The notes beneath the pieces were generated by a model. It made no database searches and was not told the origin of the DNA. It was given only the letters and a program-made list of their open reading frames with translations. Both the position numbers and the translations under genes were made by a program. A DNA stretch of 64,000 nt from Lachnospiraceae bacterium OM04-12BH (GTDB taxonomy: Bacteria > Bacillota > Clostridia > Lachnospirales > Lachnospiraceae): NCBI GenBank assembly GCA_003490145.1, contig QULQ01000011.1:43323-107322 (forward strand), given 5' to 3'. How positions within the stretch are numbered: the stretch's first letter is position 1; every line of letters starts with the position of its first letter. Below, piece by piece: positions 44,718-53,976 of this stretch.

Positions 44718-47096
44718 ATGAAAGATTTTGAAATGGAAAATAAGACAGTGGAAACAGAAAGCATACCAGCAGTCATTCTGGAGAATCTGACGATCCTGCC
44801 GGGTGCTGTGATCCACTTTGATCTGCATAAAGAAGAAGCCATTTCCTCTCTTGAGCATGCCATGGCAGAGGGAGGACGTGTTTTTCTGATCACGAAAAGA
44901 AAGCAGGAATCAGAAGCAGCCCATCCGGAGAAGAAGCTCTATGCCATTGGAACGGTAGCTGTTATAAAACAGATCACAAAGCTTCCAGATCACGTAGTCC
45001 GGATCCTGGTAGAAGGTCTTTATCGGGGAAAGCTGATCGGATTACAGAAGAAAGAAAACAGATATTTCTGTGCAGATTTGCTGAAGATGACAGATGAATG
45101 GTCAGGCGGACTGGAAGCAGGTGCAGAGATCGAGGCCATGCTGCGTCAGGTTAAGGATTCTTTCCGGGCTTATATGGCATTTCATCCAAAGCTGGGACAG
45201 AATCTTGCAAAACGCTATGATTCCATCACTGATCCCGGCAGACTGGCAGATGAGATGGCCATGAATATGCCGATAACCTTTGAACAGAAGCAGCAGGTGC
45301 TGGACGCCTGCGACCTGAAGGAACGGTATGAGATCCTGTGCAGCATCCTGATAAATGAAGTGGAAATTGCCAAAATACGGTCGGAGCTTGTACAGAAGCT
45401 TAAAGGGAGAGTTGATAAAAACCAGAAGGAATACCTGCTTCGTGAGCAGCTCCGTTATATCAGGGAAGAACTGGGTGAAGATGGGTCTCTATCCGATGCA
45501 GACCAGTTTGAAAAAACGCTTTCTACGCTGCAGGCGACGGAAGAGGTAAAAAAGAAAATAGCAAAGGAAATCGGAAGATTCCGCAATCTGACAGGAAACA
45601 GCTCAGAAAGCTCTGTAGAGAGAGGCTATATCGAAACCTTGCTGGAGCTGCCCTGGGATAAAGCATCTGTTGACAATGAAAGCATGAAACGGGCAGAGGA
45701 GATCCTGAACAGAGATCATTACGGCCTTGAAAAAGTAAAGGAAAGAATCCTGGAGTTTCTTGCGGTGCGCTGTCTGAACCAGAAGGGAGACAGCCCGATC
45801 CTCTGTCTGGTAGGACCTCCGGGAACCGGCAAGACATCCGTAGCAAGGAGCGTGGCAGAAGCCCTGAACAAAAAATATGTCAGGATCTGTCTTGGAGGTG
45901 TGCGGGATGAGGCAGAGATCAGGGGACACCGTAAAACCTATGTGGGAGCTATGCCGGGACGTATCATTACGGGACTCCGGCAGGCTGGAGTAAAGAATCC
46001 GCTTATGCTTCTTGACGAAATAGATAAAGTGAGTAATGATTATAAGGGAGATACGTTCTCAGCTCTTCTGGAAGTGCTTGACAGTGAACAGAATGTAAGA
46101 TTCCGTGACCATTATGTGGAAATTCCGGTGGATCTTTCTGAGGTACTGTTTATTGCCACAGCCAATACTACAGAGACGATCCCAAGACCACTCCTTGACC
46201 GGATGGAGATCATTGAGGTCAACAGCTACACGCAGAATGAAAAGTTCCATATTGCAAAGGAGCATCTGCTCCCCAGGGAACTGAAGAAAAACGGTCTCTC
46301 AAAGAGTATGTTATCCATTAAGGATAGTGCATTGAAAGCGGTGATCGCGTATTATACAAGAGAAGCCGGGGTCAGAGGTCTTGAGAGAAAGATCGGTGAT
46401 ATCTGCCGGAAAGCGGCCAGGGAGATCCTGGAACGAAGAGAGGAAGGAAAGGAAGAAACACAGATTTCTGTGACAGCCTCCAATCTGGAGAAGTACCTTG
46501 GCAAGAAAAAGTTTACCCAGGAAAAGGCAGACAGGCATCCCAAGACGGGTATTGTCAGAGGGCTTGCCTGGACCAGTGTGGGCGGTGAAACGCTGCAGAT
46601 CGAGGTAAACAAAATGCCGGGGAAAGGGGATATCGACCTGACTGGTCAAATGGGCGATGTGATGAAGGAATCCGCGATCATTGCCATGAGCTATGTAAGA
46701 TCCATCAGTCAGGAATACGATGTGGATCAGAAAGCCTTTAAAGAATGTGATTTTCATATCCACATCCCGGAGGGAGCAGTACCAAAGGATGGACCGTCTG
46801 CCGGTATCACCATGGCTACGGCCATTTTCTCAGCAGTTACAGGAGAAAAGGTGCGTGGTGATCTGGCAATGACCGGTGAGGTCACTCTGAGAGGAAGGGT
46901 TCTTCCCATAGGAGGATTGAAGGAAAAGCTTCTGGCAGCCAAAATGGCAGGTGTGACAGAAGTACTGGTACCTTTTGAAAATAAAAAAGACGTGGAAGAG
47001 ATCTCGGAAGAGATCCGTGAAGGACTGACTATCACCTTTGTCAAGAGCATGAAGGAAGTCCTGGAGCACGCACTTGTAAACCAAGGGAGAAAATAA
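44718..47096 (+). CDS. lon: Lon ATP-dependent protease
   Basis: Degrades misfolded and regulatory proteins. 792 residues. The N-terminal substrate domain spans ~15-200. The AAA+ domain has Walker A GPPGTGKTSVARSVA and Walker B PLMLLDEIDKV. The C-terminal peptidase has the Ser694-Lys737 dyad (KDGPSAGITMATA; GGLKEKLLAAKMAG). ATG 44718 has AAGGAA 7 nt upstream; longer in-frame extension runs into the clpX terminator and is rejected. engB begins immediately after the stop. Confidence 0.97.
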   Translation: MKDFEMENKTVETESIPAVILENLTILPGAVIHFDLHKEEAISSLEHAMAEGGRVFLITKRKQESEAAHPEKKLYAIGTVAVIKQITKLPDHVVRILVEGLYRGKLIGLQKKENRYFCADLLKMTDEWSGGLEAGAEIEAMLRQVKDSFRAYMAFHPKLGQNLAKRYDSITDPGRLADEMAMNMPITFEQKQQVLDACDLKERYEILCSILINEVEIAKIRSELVQKLKGRVDKNQKEYLLREQLRYIREELGEDGSLSDADQFEKTLSTLQATEEVKKKIAKEIGRFRNLTGNSSESSVERGYIETLLELPWDKASVDNESMKRAEEILNRDHYGLEKVKERILEFLAVRCLNQKGDSPILCLVGPPGTGKTSVARSVAEALNKKYVRICLGGVRDEAEIRGHRKTYVGAMPGRIITGLRQAGVKNPLMLLDEIDKVSNDYKGDTFSALLEVLDSEQNVRFRDHYVEIPVDLSEVLFIATANTTETIPRPLLDRMEIIEVNSYTQNEKFHIAKEHLLPRELKKNGLSKSMLSIKDSALKAVIAYYTREAGVRGLERKIGDICRKAAREILERREEGKEETQISVTASNLEKYLGKKKFTQEKADRHPKTGIVRGLAWTSVGGETLQIEVNKMPGKGDIDLTGQMGDVMKESAIIAMSYVRSISQEYDVDQKAFKECDFHIHIPEGAVPKDGPSAGITMATAIFSAVTGEKVRGDLAMTGEVTLRGRVLPIGGLKEKLLAAKMAGVTEVLVPFENKKDVEEISEEIREGLTITFVKSMKEVLEHALVNQGRK

Positions 47097-47696
47097 ATGG
47101 TTATCAGAAATGTAAGTCTGGAGACGGTATGTGGTATTACAAGCCAGATTCCGGAGCATGAAATACCGGAGTTTGCCTTTGCCGGCAAGAGTAATGTAGG
47201 CAAGTCATCTCTGATCAATGGTCTGATGCTCAGAAAATCACTGGCAAGAACCAGTGCACAGCCAGGCAAGACACAGACGATCAATTTTTATAATATCAAT
47301 AATGAGTGTTACTTTGTGGATCTGCCGGGTTATGGTTATGCCAAAGCCGGAGAAGAGGTCAAGGCACAGTGGGGAAAGATGATCGAGAATTATCTTCATA
47401 CCTCAAAACAGCTGCAGATTGTATTCTTATTGGTAGATATCCGGCATGAGCCATCCGGGAATGACAAGCTGATGTACAAGTGGATCCTGGATCAGGGGTT
47501 TTCGCCGGTGATCATAGCAACCAAGCTTGACAAGATCAACAGAAGCCAGGTGGCAAAGCATGTAAAAATGATCAAAGAGGGTCTGCAGACGGTGAAGGGA
47601 ACTATCGTGATTCCCTATTCGGCGCAGACTAAGCAGGGAAGGGAAGAGATTTACGAGTTGCTTGATACCTATCTTGAAACAAGAGAGGGAGAGTGA
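47097..47696 (+). CDS. engB: Ribosome biogenesis GTPase YsxC/EngB
   Basis: Essential-type GTPase in 50S subunit assembly. 199 residues with G1 AGKSNVGKSSLING, G3 VDLPGYGYAKAG, G4 ATKLDKI and the family's PGKTQTINFY switch region. It starts on the base after the lon stop, with the ribosome site inside the lon end (AAGGGAG), a conserved arrangement in Firmicutes. Confidence 0.97.
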   Translation: MVIRNVSLETVCGITSQIPEHEIPEFAFAGKSNVGKSSLINGLMLRKSLARTSAQPGKTQTINFYNINNECYFVDLPGYGYAKAGEEVKAQWGKMIENYLHTSKQLQIVFLLVDIRHEPSGNDKLMYKWILDQGFSPVIIATKLDKINRSQVAKHVKMIKEGLQTVKGTIVIPYSAQTKQGREEIYELLDTYLETREGE

Positions 47697-47701
47697 TCAA
47701 T

Positions 47702-48925
47702 ATGTCTTATGACAAAAAGAAAACTTACTGTAAGGTATTTGTGAATCTGGGATTGATGCTGTTACTGATCCTGTTCTGTCTGTTTGGATTACCAAGGCTG
47801 ATCGTGTGCTTCATGCCTTTTGTAGTGGGCTGGATCATTGCCCTGATCGCAAGCCCACTTGTGCATTTCTTTGAAAAAAGGCTGAAAATACGGCGGAAGG
47901 CAGGTTCAGCTTTTGTGATCATAGCAGTAATTGCTATCGTGATCCTTGGAGGTTATTTTATTGGATCAGCACTGATTGAGCAGGCAGTTAAATTTATCGG
48001 GGATGTTCCGGATATGTGGCAGGCGGCGCAGATTGATTTTGACCATATCGGTGAGAATCTTTCCAAAGCAGCCAGATTTCTGCCAAAGGAATTACAGATG
48101 ACCATTGCGGATATTTCTGTAGATATACAGGATTATCTGGGAAATGTGATCGGCAGTGTCAGTGAGCCGACAGTGGAGGCGCTTGGTAATTTTGCAAAAA
48201 ATATTCCGGGTATTGTGATCAGTATTATCATGGGTCTGTTGTTTACCTATTTTTACGTAGCAGACAAGGATTACATACCCGGTATTCTGGAAAAAATTCT
48301 ACCGGAGTCAATATTACTCCGCTTTGATATGATCAGAAGGGGACTTGCCCGGGCAGTAGGCGGTTATTTCAAGGCTCAGATTAAGATCGAGATCTGGATG
48401 TATTTTCTCCTTGGGATTGGATTTACCATTTTGAGGGTAAATTATGCGTTTATCATTGCTATTGGTGTTGCATTTCTGGATTTCCTGCCATTTTTTGGCA
48501 CGGGGACAGTACTGATCCCATGGGCAGTCATCAAATTTTTCAGCGGTGACTATAAGATGGTGATCGGACTTCTGATCATCTGGGGTGTAGGACAGCTTGC
48601 AAGGCAGATCATCCAGCCGAAGATCGTAGGAGATTCGGTAGGATTATCACCCATGCCAACGATCATCCTTCTTTTTGTAGGATACAGGGTGGCAGGTGTG
48701 TTTGGCATGATCGTTGCAGTTCCGGTAGGGATCATTGTACTCAATCTTTACGAAGAGGGGGTTTTTAACACAACGATCAACAGTCTTAAGATTTTATATG
48801 CGGGTATCAGTAATTTCAGGCATCTGACAGAAGAGGATATGGAAGAGGTAGAGAAATACAGGAAACGGGAACTGGCTGAGAAAAAACTAAGGGAAGAGAA
48901 CACGGAAGAACAAAAAAACCAATGA
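47702..48925 (+). CDS. AI-2E family transporter (YtvI/PerM-like)
   Basis: A polytopic membrane protein of about 407 residues with eight predicted membrane segments. The family core near 290-370 is visible (DFLPFFGTGTVLIPWAV, LARQIIQPKIVGDSVGLSPMPTIILLFVGYRVAGVFGMIVAVPVG). The family is diverse, and substrates range from signals to ions, so no solute is claimed. ATG 47702 (GGGAG upstream) is preferred to GTG 47693, which overlaps the engB stop. The C-terminus is a charged Glu/Lys tail. Confidence 0.9.
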   Translation: MSYDKKKTYCKVFVNLGLMLLLILFCLFGLPRLIVCFMPFVVGWIIALIASPLVHFFEKRLKIRRKAGSAFVIIAVIAIVILGGYFIGSALIEQAVKFIGDVPDMWQAAQIDFDHIGENLSKAARFLPKELQMTIADISVDIQDYLGNVIGSVSEPTVEALGNFAKNIPGIVISIIMGLLFTYFYVADKDYIPGILEKILPESILLRFDMIRRGLARAVGGYFKAQIKIEIWMYFLLGIGFTILRVNYAFIIAIGVAFLDFLPFFGTGTVLIPWAVIKFFSGDYKMVIGLLIIWGVGQLARQIIQPKIVGDSVGLSPMPTIILLFVGYRVAGVFGMIVAVPVGIIVLNLYEEGVFNTTINSLKILYAGISNFRHLTEEDMEEVEKYRKRELAEKKLREENTEEQKNQ

Positions 48926-48971
48926 ATCAGTCGCATGTCCTGACAAGGCAGGACAGAAATGGAGGAGCATT

Positions 48972-49958
48972 ATGAAAATTACCGTTTACAACTGCAGAGA
49001 TTTTGACGAACGAGAATTGTTCCTGAAGTATGAAAAGGAGCTCGGTGTGGAGATCCAGCTTTGCACCTGCGCACCGACACAGGAAAGTGCAGCACTTTCA
49101 CAGGGAAGTCTTTGTATTTCCATTATTACTACGTCAATGCCGGCGGAGTTGCTTGAAACCTTTGCGTCTTATGGAGTGAAGTATATTGTTACAAGATCCA
49201 TAGGATATGATCATATTGATATAGCAGCAGCGAAAAGACTGGGGATCACCATAGCAAATTCTCCTTATGGGCCTAATGGGGTTGCTGATTATGCGACCAT
49301 GCTGATACTGATGACAATCCGTAAGATGAAGAGTATAGAAATGCGTGGTGCAGTACAGGATTATACATTAAAGGGACTGCAGGGAAGAGAACTGAAGGAT
49401 CTGACTGTGGGAGTCATTGGTACCGGCAGGATCGGAAGAACTGTGCTTTCCAATCTTTCCGGATTCGGGTGTAAAAGGATTGCCTATGATATCTATGAAA
49501 ATGACGAGGTGAAGAAAAGCGGGGTTCATTATGTGACACTGGATGAAATGTGGCAGCAGGCAGATGTGATCTCGCTGCATGCACCCCTTACAGAAGAAAA
49601 TCATCATATGATCGGAGAAGATGCCATCAGCAAGATGAAGGATGGTGTAATGATCATAAACACCGCAAGAGGAGGACTGATCGATTCAGAAGCACTGATC
49701 CGTGGCATTGAATCAGGCAAGATCGGAGGAGCAGGGCTTGACGTAGTTGAGAATGAGTTTGGTCTGTATTATAATGATCGCAGGGAAGATATACTGGATA
49801 ACAGGGAATTGTATCTGCTCAGAAGCTTTCCCAATGTTACAGTCAGCCATCATATGGCATTCTATACAGATGATTGCGTACGTACCGTGGCAAGAAATGC
49901 AATTATGGGATGCACATATTTCGCGGAAGGAAAGGAAAATCCCTGGGAGGTAAAATAG
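48972..49958 (+). CDS. D-2-hydroxyacid dehydrogenase, VanH/D-lactate-dehydrogenase-like
   Basis: NAD-dependent dehydrogenase of 328 residues. The nucleotide site is VGVIGTGRIGRTVL, the catalytic Arg is in INTARGGLID, Glu follows in DVVENEFGL, and His is in VSHHMAFYT. The region KYIVTRSIGYDHIDIAAAKR with VADYATMLILM is especially like D-lactate dehydrogenases of the VanH/LdhA group. Most likely it makes D-lactate in fermentation. A vancomycin resistance role is not supported because no VanA-type ligase or VanX is present. Confidence 0.9.
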   Translation: MKITVYNCRDFDERELFLKYEKELGVEIQLCTCAPTQESAALSQGSLCISIITTSMPAELLETFASYGVKYIVTRSIGYDHIDIAAAKRLGITIANSPYGPNGVADYATMLILMTIRKMKSIEMRGAVQDYTLKGLQGRELKDLTVGVIGTGRIGRTVLSNLSGFGCKRIAYDIYENDEVKKSGVHYVTLDEMWQQADVISLHAPLTEENHHMIGEDAISKMKDGVMIINTARGGLIDSEALIRGIESGKIGGAGLDVVENEFGLYYNDRREDILDNRELYLLRSFPNVTVSHHMAFYTDDCVRTVARNAIMGCTYFAEGKENPWEVK

Positions 49959-49959
49959 A

Positions 49960-50748
49960 TTGCGTAATTTCAAAATTATCCTGCAGTATGAAGGAACCAG
50001 ATACCAGGGCTGGCAGAAGCAGGATACCACAGGAAATACGATCCAGGGTAAGCTGGAAGCTCTTTTAACCAAAATGGCTGGTGAAGAAGTATCTGTGCAG
50101 GGATCCGGCAGAACCGATGCAGGAGTGCATGCCAGGGCGCAGGTAGCCAATTTTCACTGTAATACAGAGAAAACACCGGCGCAGATCATGGAATATATGA
50201 ACCTTTATCTGCCGGAGGATATAGCAGTCATTGACATCTGTGAAGTGGAAGAACGTTTTCACAGCAGGCTGAATGCAAAGGGAAAAACCTACTGTTACCA
50301 GGTAGTAAATTCTGCAGTTCCGCATATATTTGAGAGAAGGTATGCCATTCAGATAGAAGAAAAACTAGATGTACCTGCGATGAGAAGGGCGGCAGAGCTC
50401 CTTAGTGGAACACATGACTACAGGGCATTCACATCTCTGAAAAAGAGTAAAAAGTCAACAGTAAGGACAGTTGACAGCATCAGGATAGGGGAAAGTGAAG
50501 CATTGCCCGGACTTTCCGTTGACAGGGCAAGGAAGCTTACCTTTACATTCAGCGGAGATGGATTTTTGTACCATATGGTGCGGATCATGATGGGAACGCT
50601 GCTGGAGGTAGGTCTTCATAAGAGGGAGGCTGAAGATATCCCTGCTGTTTTTGATGAGGGAAGAAGGGAAAGAGCCGGAGAGTTAGTACCGGCAAAGGGA
50701 CTTACATTAATGGAGGTTCGTTATCTGTGCAGAAAAGAAGAAAAATAA
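49960..50748 (+). CDS. truA: tRNA pseudouridine(38-40) synthase TruA
   Basis: Converts uridines 38-40 of tRNA anticodon arms to pseudouridine. 262 residues. The catalytic Asp53 lies in GSGRTDAGVHARAQ. Other motifs are QYEGTRYQGWQKQ at the start and FSGDGFLYHMVRIMMGTLLEVG near residue 200. The start is TTG 49960, one base after the dehydrogenase stop, with GGGAGGT 8 nt upstream. Its 3' end overlaps the VanZ-like gene by 22 nt. Confidence 0.96.
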   Translation: MRNFKIILQYEGTRYQGWQKQDTTGNTIQGKLEALLTKMAGEEVSVQGSGRTDAGVHARAQVANFHCNTEKTPAQIMEYMNLYLPEDIAVIDICEVEERFHSRLNAKGKTYCYQVVNSAVPHIFERRYAIQIEEKLDVPAMRRAAELLSGTHDYRAFTSLKKSKKSTVRTVDSIRIGESEALPGLSVDRARKLTFTFSGDGFLYHMVRIMMGTLLEVGLHKREAEDIPAVFDEGRRERAGELVPAKGLTLMEVRYLCRKEEK

Positions 50749-51209
50749 TCTTCTTTCTTTATCTGATTCTGGTGGTCAAACTGGTTATCTTTAAATATCC
50801 GATAGAAGATCTGAAGGCAATTGCAGCCTCCTGGCAGAAGGATGTGATACTGGAGGGTCTGTATACGGCGAATTTTACACTGTTTAAGACAATCCGCATG
50901 TATATTGATTATGCCTATAAGCTGAACAGCTTTGAAAACCTTGTGGGAAATATCGTACTGTTTATCCCCTTTGGGTTTCTACTTCCTCTCTGTATGAAGC
51001 AGGGATGTAATTTTTTTGTGATGCTGCTGAATGCATTTCTTTTTGTACTTGGCATTGAAGTATTTCAGCTGTTCAGTGCTTTTGGTGCATTTGATGTGGA
51101 TGATATTCTGCTTAACTGCCTTGGTGCAGTGATGGGATATTGTCTGTACATTATAGCAAAGGCAATAAAGAAACAGAAAAGAAAAAAGGAGAGACAAGAA
51201 AATGGCTGA
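50727..51209 (+). CDS. VanZ-like family membrane protein
   Basis: 160 residues with four to five membrane segments. The VanZ-like core is visible as NLVGNIVLFIPFGFLLPL, then IEVFQLFSAFGAFDVDDILLNCLGAVMGY. VanZ itself gives teicoplanin resistance; the wider family is of unknown function. The start is GTG 50727 inside the truA end, with GGAGG about 10 nt upstream. It overlaps the next gene by 8 nt. The C-terminus is strongly basic. Confidence 0.88.
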   Translation: MQKRRKIIFFLYLILVVKLVIFKYPIEDLKAIAASWQKDVILEGLYTANFTLFKTIRMYIDYAYKLNSFENLVGNIVLFIPFGFLLPLCMKQGCNFFVMLLNAFLFVLGIEVFQLFSAFGAFDVDDILLNCLGAVMGYCLYIIAKAIKKQKRKKERQENG

Positions 51210-51795
51210 TTTTTTCAAAAATCTGAAGGCAAATGAGCTGATCTCAGCAATCATCTGTATGGCACTTGGGATCGTACTGATCATCTGGCCGGGAACATCT
51301 GTGAAGGTAGCTTGCATGATCCTTGGAGGGGCACTGCTTCTGTATGGAGTACTGCAGATCATCCTGTATCTTTTTGCAAAGGAAAGGACGATCTATCTGC
51401 AGGGCATGCTCCTGTTTGGAATCGTGCTGGCAGTGATCGGTGCATGGATCCTGCTGAAACCGGAAAGTATCATGAAAGCGGTTCCTGTGATCGTTGGCAT
51501 TATTATCGTGATCCACGGAATCAATAATGCTGTCCAGTCTGTTGATCTGAAAAAGCTGGGTTATGGAAACTGGTGGATTGCCTGCCTGCTTGGTCTTGCA
51601 ACCATCGTCCTTGGTGCTGTGCTGATCTTTAAACCATTTGGTGTGATCAATACTGTGACGAGAGTGATCGGCGGGTTCCTGATCTATGATGGATTATCAG
51701 ATCTCTGGATCCTGTCAAGACTGTTTAAGGCCAAAAAAAATTATCAGAAGATCGTGGATGTGGATGCCAGGATCATTGATGAGGATGAAAAATAA
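51202..51795 (+). CDS. DUF308/HdeD-like membrane protein
   Basis: 197 residues with six membrane helices arranged as repeated pairs, each with a G-x2-L-I-x-W/L-P or LKP turn (LGIVLIIWPGTSVKVA; VIGAWILLKPESIMKAVPVIVG; VLGAVLIFKPFGVINTVTRVIGG). This is the DUF308 pattern of HdeD acid-resistance-like proteins; function here is unknown. It overlaps the VanZ-like gene and ends the truA operon. Confidence 0.88.
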   Translation: MADFFKNLKANELISAIICMALGIVLIIWPGTSVKVACMILGGALLLYGVLQIILYLFAKERTIYLQGMLLFGIVLAVIGAWILLKPESIMKAVPVIVGIIIVIHGINNAVQSVDLKKLGYGNWWIACLLGLATIVLGAVLIFKPFGVINTVTRVIGGFLIYDGLSDLWILSRLFKAKKNYQKIVDVDARIIDEDEK

Positions 51796-51803
51796 AAAAA
51801 CAG

Positions 51804-51834
51804 TTGACAATCGTATACTGGGATGATAGTATAC
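51804..51834 (+). promoter_or_regulatory. amt promoter with GTATAC inverted repeat
   Basis: TTGACA (51804-51809), 17 bp, TAGTAT (51827-51832). The self-palindromic hexamer GTATAC occurs at 51813-51818 and 51829-51834, 16 bp apart, within the spacer and on the -10, so a regulator could block the promoter. The transcript would begin just before the first leader hairpin. Confidence 0.65.
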
Positions 51835-51850
51835 AATACATAAAAGCGAA

Positions 51851-51886
51851 GGCGCTATGGAAGAGATCCGTAGCGCTTTTTGTTTT
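51851..51886 (+). terminator. First leader hairpin before amt
   Basis: GCGCTATGG (51852-51860) pairs with CCGTAGCGC (51868-51876), one G-U pair, followed by T5GT4. It lies downstream of the promoter at 51804, so it acts as a leader attenuator as well as a possible end for the previous operon. Confidence 0.8.
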
Positions 51887-51945
51887 ATAGGCTTTAAGCT
51901 GAATCCTCTGATACTAAGGGAAGAGCGGAGGAAAACAAAATAAGA

Positions 51946-52000
51946 AGGAGTGGAGCAAAGGAGCTCGTTTAAAAACGGATACTTTGCCTCCACTCTTTTT
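51946..52000 (+). terminator. Second leader hairpin immediately before amt
   Basis: GAGTGGAGCAAAG (51948-51960) pairs with CTTTGCCTCCACTC (51982-51995) with a single bulged C, followed by T5. It ends 19 bp before the amt ATG, so without antitermination the amt message would stop here. Confidence 0.8.
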
Positions 52001-52018
52001 ACATGAGGAGGAAAAAAT

Positions 52019-53767
52019 ATGACAGAAGAGATTTTTAGTGTTGTGAACGGTGAAGTATTTGGTGTCTGGTTCCTGATTGGAGCAGCGCTCGTGTTCTGGA
52101 TGCAGGCAGGGTTTGCAATGGTGGAAACTGGATTTACCAGAGCAAAGAATGCCGGCAATATCCTGATGAAGAATCTGATGGATTTCTGTATTGGTACAGT
52201 AGTATTTATTCTTATCGGATTTGGACTCCTGTTTGGAGAAGATCTGGTTGGGCTGATTGGAAAGCCGGGATTTGATATTTTCACAGATTATGCTAATTTT
52301 GACTGGTCCAATTTTGTATTCAATCTGGTGTTCTGCGCAACAACAGCAACAATTGTATCAGGAGCTATGGCTGAAAGAACCAAATTCCTTTCTTACTGCG
52401 TTTATTCAGCTGTGATTTCTGCATTTATCTATCCTGTTGAAGCACACTGGATCTGGGGTGGCGGCTGGCTTTCACAGATCGGGTTCCATGATTTCGCAGG
52501 TTCCTGTGCAATACATATGGTAGGCGGTATTTCCGCATTGATCGGTGCATGGCTGCTCGGACCGAGAATTGGGAAATTTGTAAAGGATGCTAAGGGCAGA
52601 ATCACGAAAGTAAATGCATTTCCTGGTCATAACCTTCCTATTGGATGTCTCGGCGTATTTATCCTCTGGCTTGGCTGGTATGGCTTCAATGGTGCTGCAT
52701 GTACGAGTGTTGAACAGCTTGGCTCTGTATTTGTAACAACTACAGTTGCTCCGGCAATTGCAACAGTGGTATGTATGATCTTTACCTGGATCAAATATGG
52801 TAAGCCTGATGTGTCTATGTGTCTGAATGCTTCTCTGGCAGGTCTTGTAGCAATTACTGCTCCCTGCGATGTAACAGATGTAACAGGGGCTATCATTATA
52901 GGTGCAGTTGCAGGTCTGTTAGTAGTATTTGGTGTGTGGTTCCTTGATAACAAGCTTCGTGTAGATGATCCTGTTGGCGCAGTTGCAGTGCACTGCTTAA
53001 ATGGTATCTGGGGAACAATTGCAGTTGGTCTGTTTGCTACAACCTCTGCTCCTGGAAATGACAGCATAGTTGGTCTCTTCTACGGTGGCGGGTTCAAACA
53101 GCTTGGACTTCAGCTTGCCGGCTTTGCAAGTGTTGCAGCATGGACAACAGTTATGATCACAATTACCTTCCTGGTAATTAAAGCAACCGTTGGTCTCCGC
53201 GTGAGTGAAGAGGAAGAGATTGTAGGACTGGATTCCTGTGAGCATGGACTTCCTTCCGCATATGCAGGCTTCAGTATCATGGATATTTCTAATACCATGA
53301 CAATGGATGTGAATGAAAACACAGATCTTGGTGTTTCTGATTATGATTCAGCATCCAGCTTCCAGAAGAAGGCAGCAGTAAATGTTGTGAAAGCACCCGA
53401 GATGCTGGCAACTGGAATTTATAAGGTAGTGATCATCGCAAAGCTTTCCAGATATGATCATCTGAAGAAGGCAATGAACGATCTTGGTGTAACTGGTATG
53501 ACGGTAACACAGGTTATGGGCTGTGGTGTTCAGAAGGGTGCCGGAGAAATGTATCGTGGTGTTGAAGTAGATGCTACACTTCTTCCGAAGGTAAAGGTAG
53601 AAGTAGTAGTCAGCAAGATCCCGGTAGATTCCGTGATCGCAGCAGCAAAGAAAGCACTTTACACAGGTCACATCGGAGATGGCAAGATCTTCGTATACAA
53701 TGTGGATAAGGTTGTAAAGGTACGTACTGGAGAGGAAGATTTTGAAGCTCTGCAGGATGTAGAATAA
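52019..53767 (+). CDS. amt: Ammonium transporter fused to a PII signalling domain
   Basis: A 582-residue two-part protein. Residues ~1-410 are an Amt channel with the family signature (DFAGSCAIHMVGG) and the second pore His in VHCLNGIWG. Residues ~462-575 are a complete PII (GlnB/GlnK) domain: YKVVIIAKLSRYDHLKKAM, GMTVTQVMGCGVQKG, MYRGVEVD with T-loop Tyr512, LLPKVKVEVVV, and GDGKIFVYNVDKVVKVRTGE. PII normally binds Amt as a separate trimer to shut it; here it is tethered. Start ATG 52019 follows AGGAGG. Two terminator hairpins and a dyad promoter precede it. Confidence 0.94.
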   Translation: MTEEIFSVVNGEVFGVWFLIGAALVFWMQAGFAMVETGFTRAKNAGNILMKNLMDFCIGTVVFILIGFGLLFGEDLVGLIGKPGFDIFTDYANFDWSNFVFNLVFCATTATIVSGAMAERTKFLSYCVYSAVISAFIYPVEAHWIWGGGWLSQIGFHDFAGSCAIHMVGGISALIGAWLLGPRIGKFVKDAKGRITKVNAFPGHNLPIGCLGVFILWLGWYGFNGAACTSVEQLGSVFVTTTVAPAIATVVCMIFTWIKYGKPDVSMCLNASLAGLVAITAPCDVTDVTGAIIIGAVAGLLVVFGVWFLDNKLRVDDPVGAVAVHCLNGIWGTIAVGLFATTSAPGNDSIVGLFYGGGFKQLGLQLAGFASVAAWTTVMITITFLVIKATVGLRVSEEEEIVGLDSCEHGLPSAYAGFSIMDISNTMTMDVNENTDLGVSDYDSASSFQKKAAVNVVKAPEMLATGIYKVVIIAKLSRYDHLKKAMNDLGVTGMTVTQVMGCGVQKGAGEMYRGVEVDATLLPKVKVEVVVSKIPVDSVIAAAKKALYTGHIGDGKIFVYNVDKVVKVRTGEEDFEALQDVE

Positions 53768-53802
53768 AGAAGCGTGTATCTATTCCCTTAGTTTAGTATA
53801 GC

Positions 53803-53832
53803 GAAAGGCTCCGGATTATCCGGAGTCTTTTG
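53803..53832 (+). terminator. Terminator after amt
   Basis: AAAGGCTCCGGA pairs with TCCGGAGTCTTT around TTA, followed by a short T-run. Confidence 0.85.
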
Positions 53833-53895
53833 CTGTCATAGCTGACACAAATGTCATAAAAAGGAAAACACAGATAAAATAAGGCTTTTCCGGCA

Positions 53896-53924
53896 TTGCA
53901 TTTTCAAAACGCGTATTGTATGAT
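53896..53924 (+). promoter_or_regulatory. Promoter of the four-repeat secreted protein
   Basis: TTGCAT (53896-53901), 17 bp, TATGAT (53919-53924), about 50 bp before the ATG. Confidence 0.6.
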
Positions 53925-53976
53925 GAATTCAAATAATAAACGTATTCTGGTAAAGAAGGGGAGGAAAGGTAATCAA

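Noticed and set aside
48972..51209. Vancomycin resistance cluster
   Set aside because: Only VanH-like and VanZ-like members are present. There is no D-Ala-D-Lac ligase, VanX dipeptidase or VanRS pair, and the genes are in a truA housekeeping operon.
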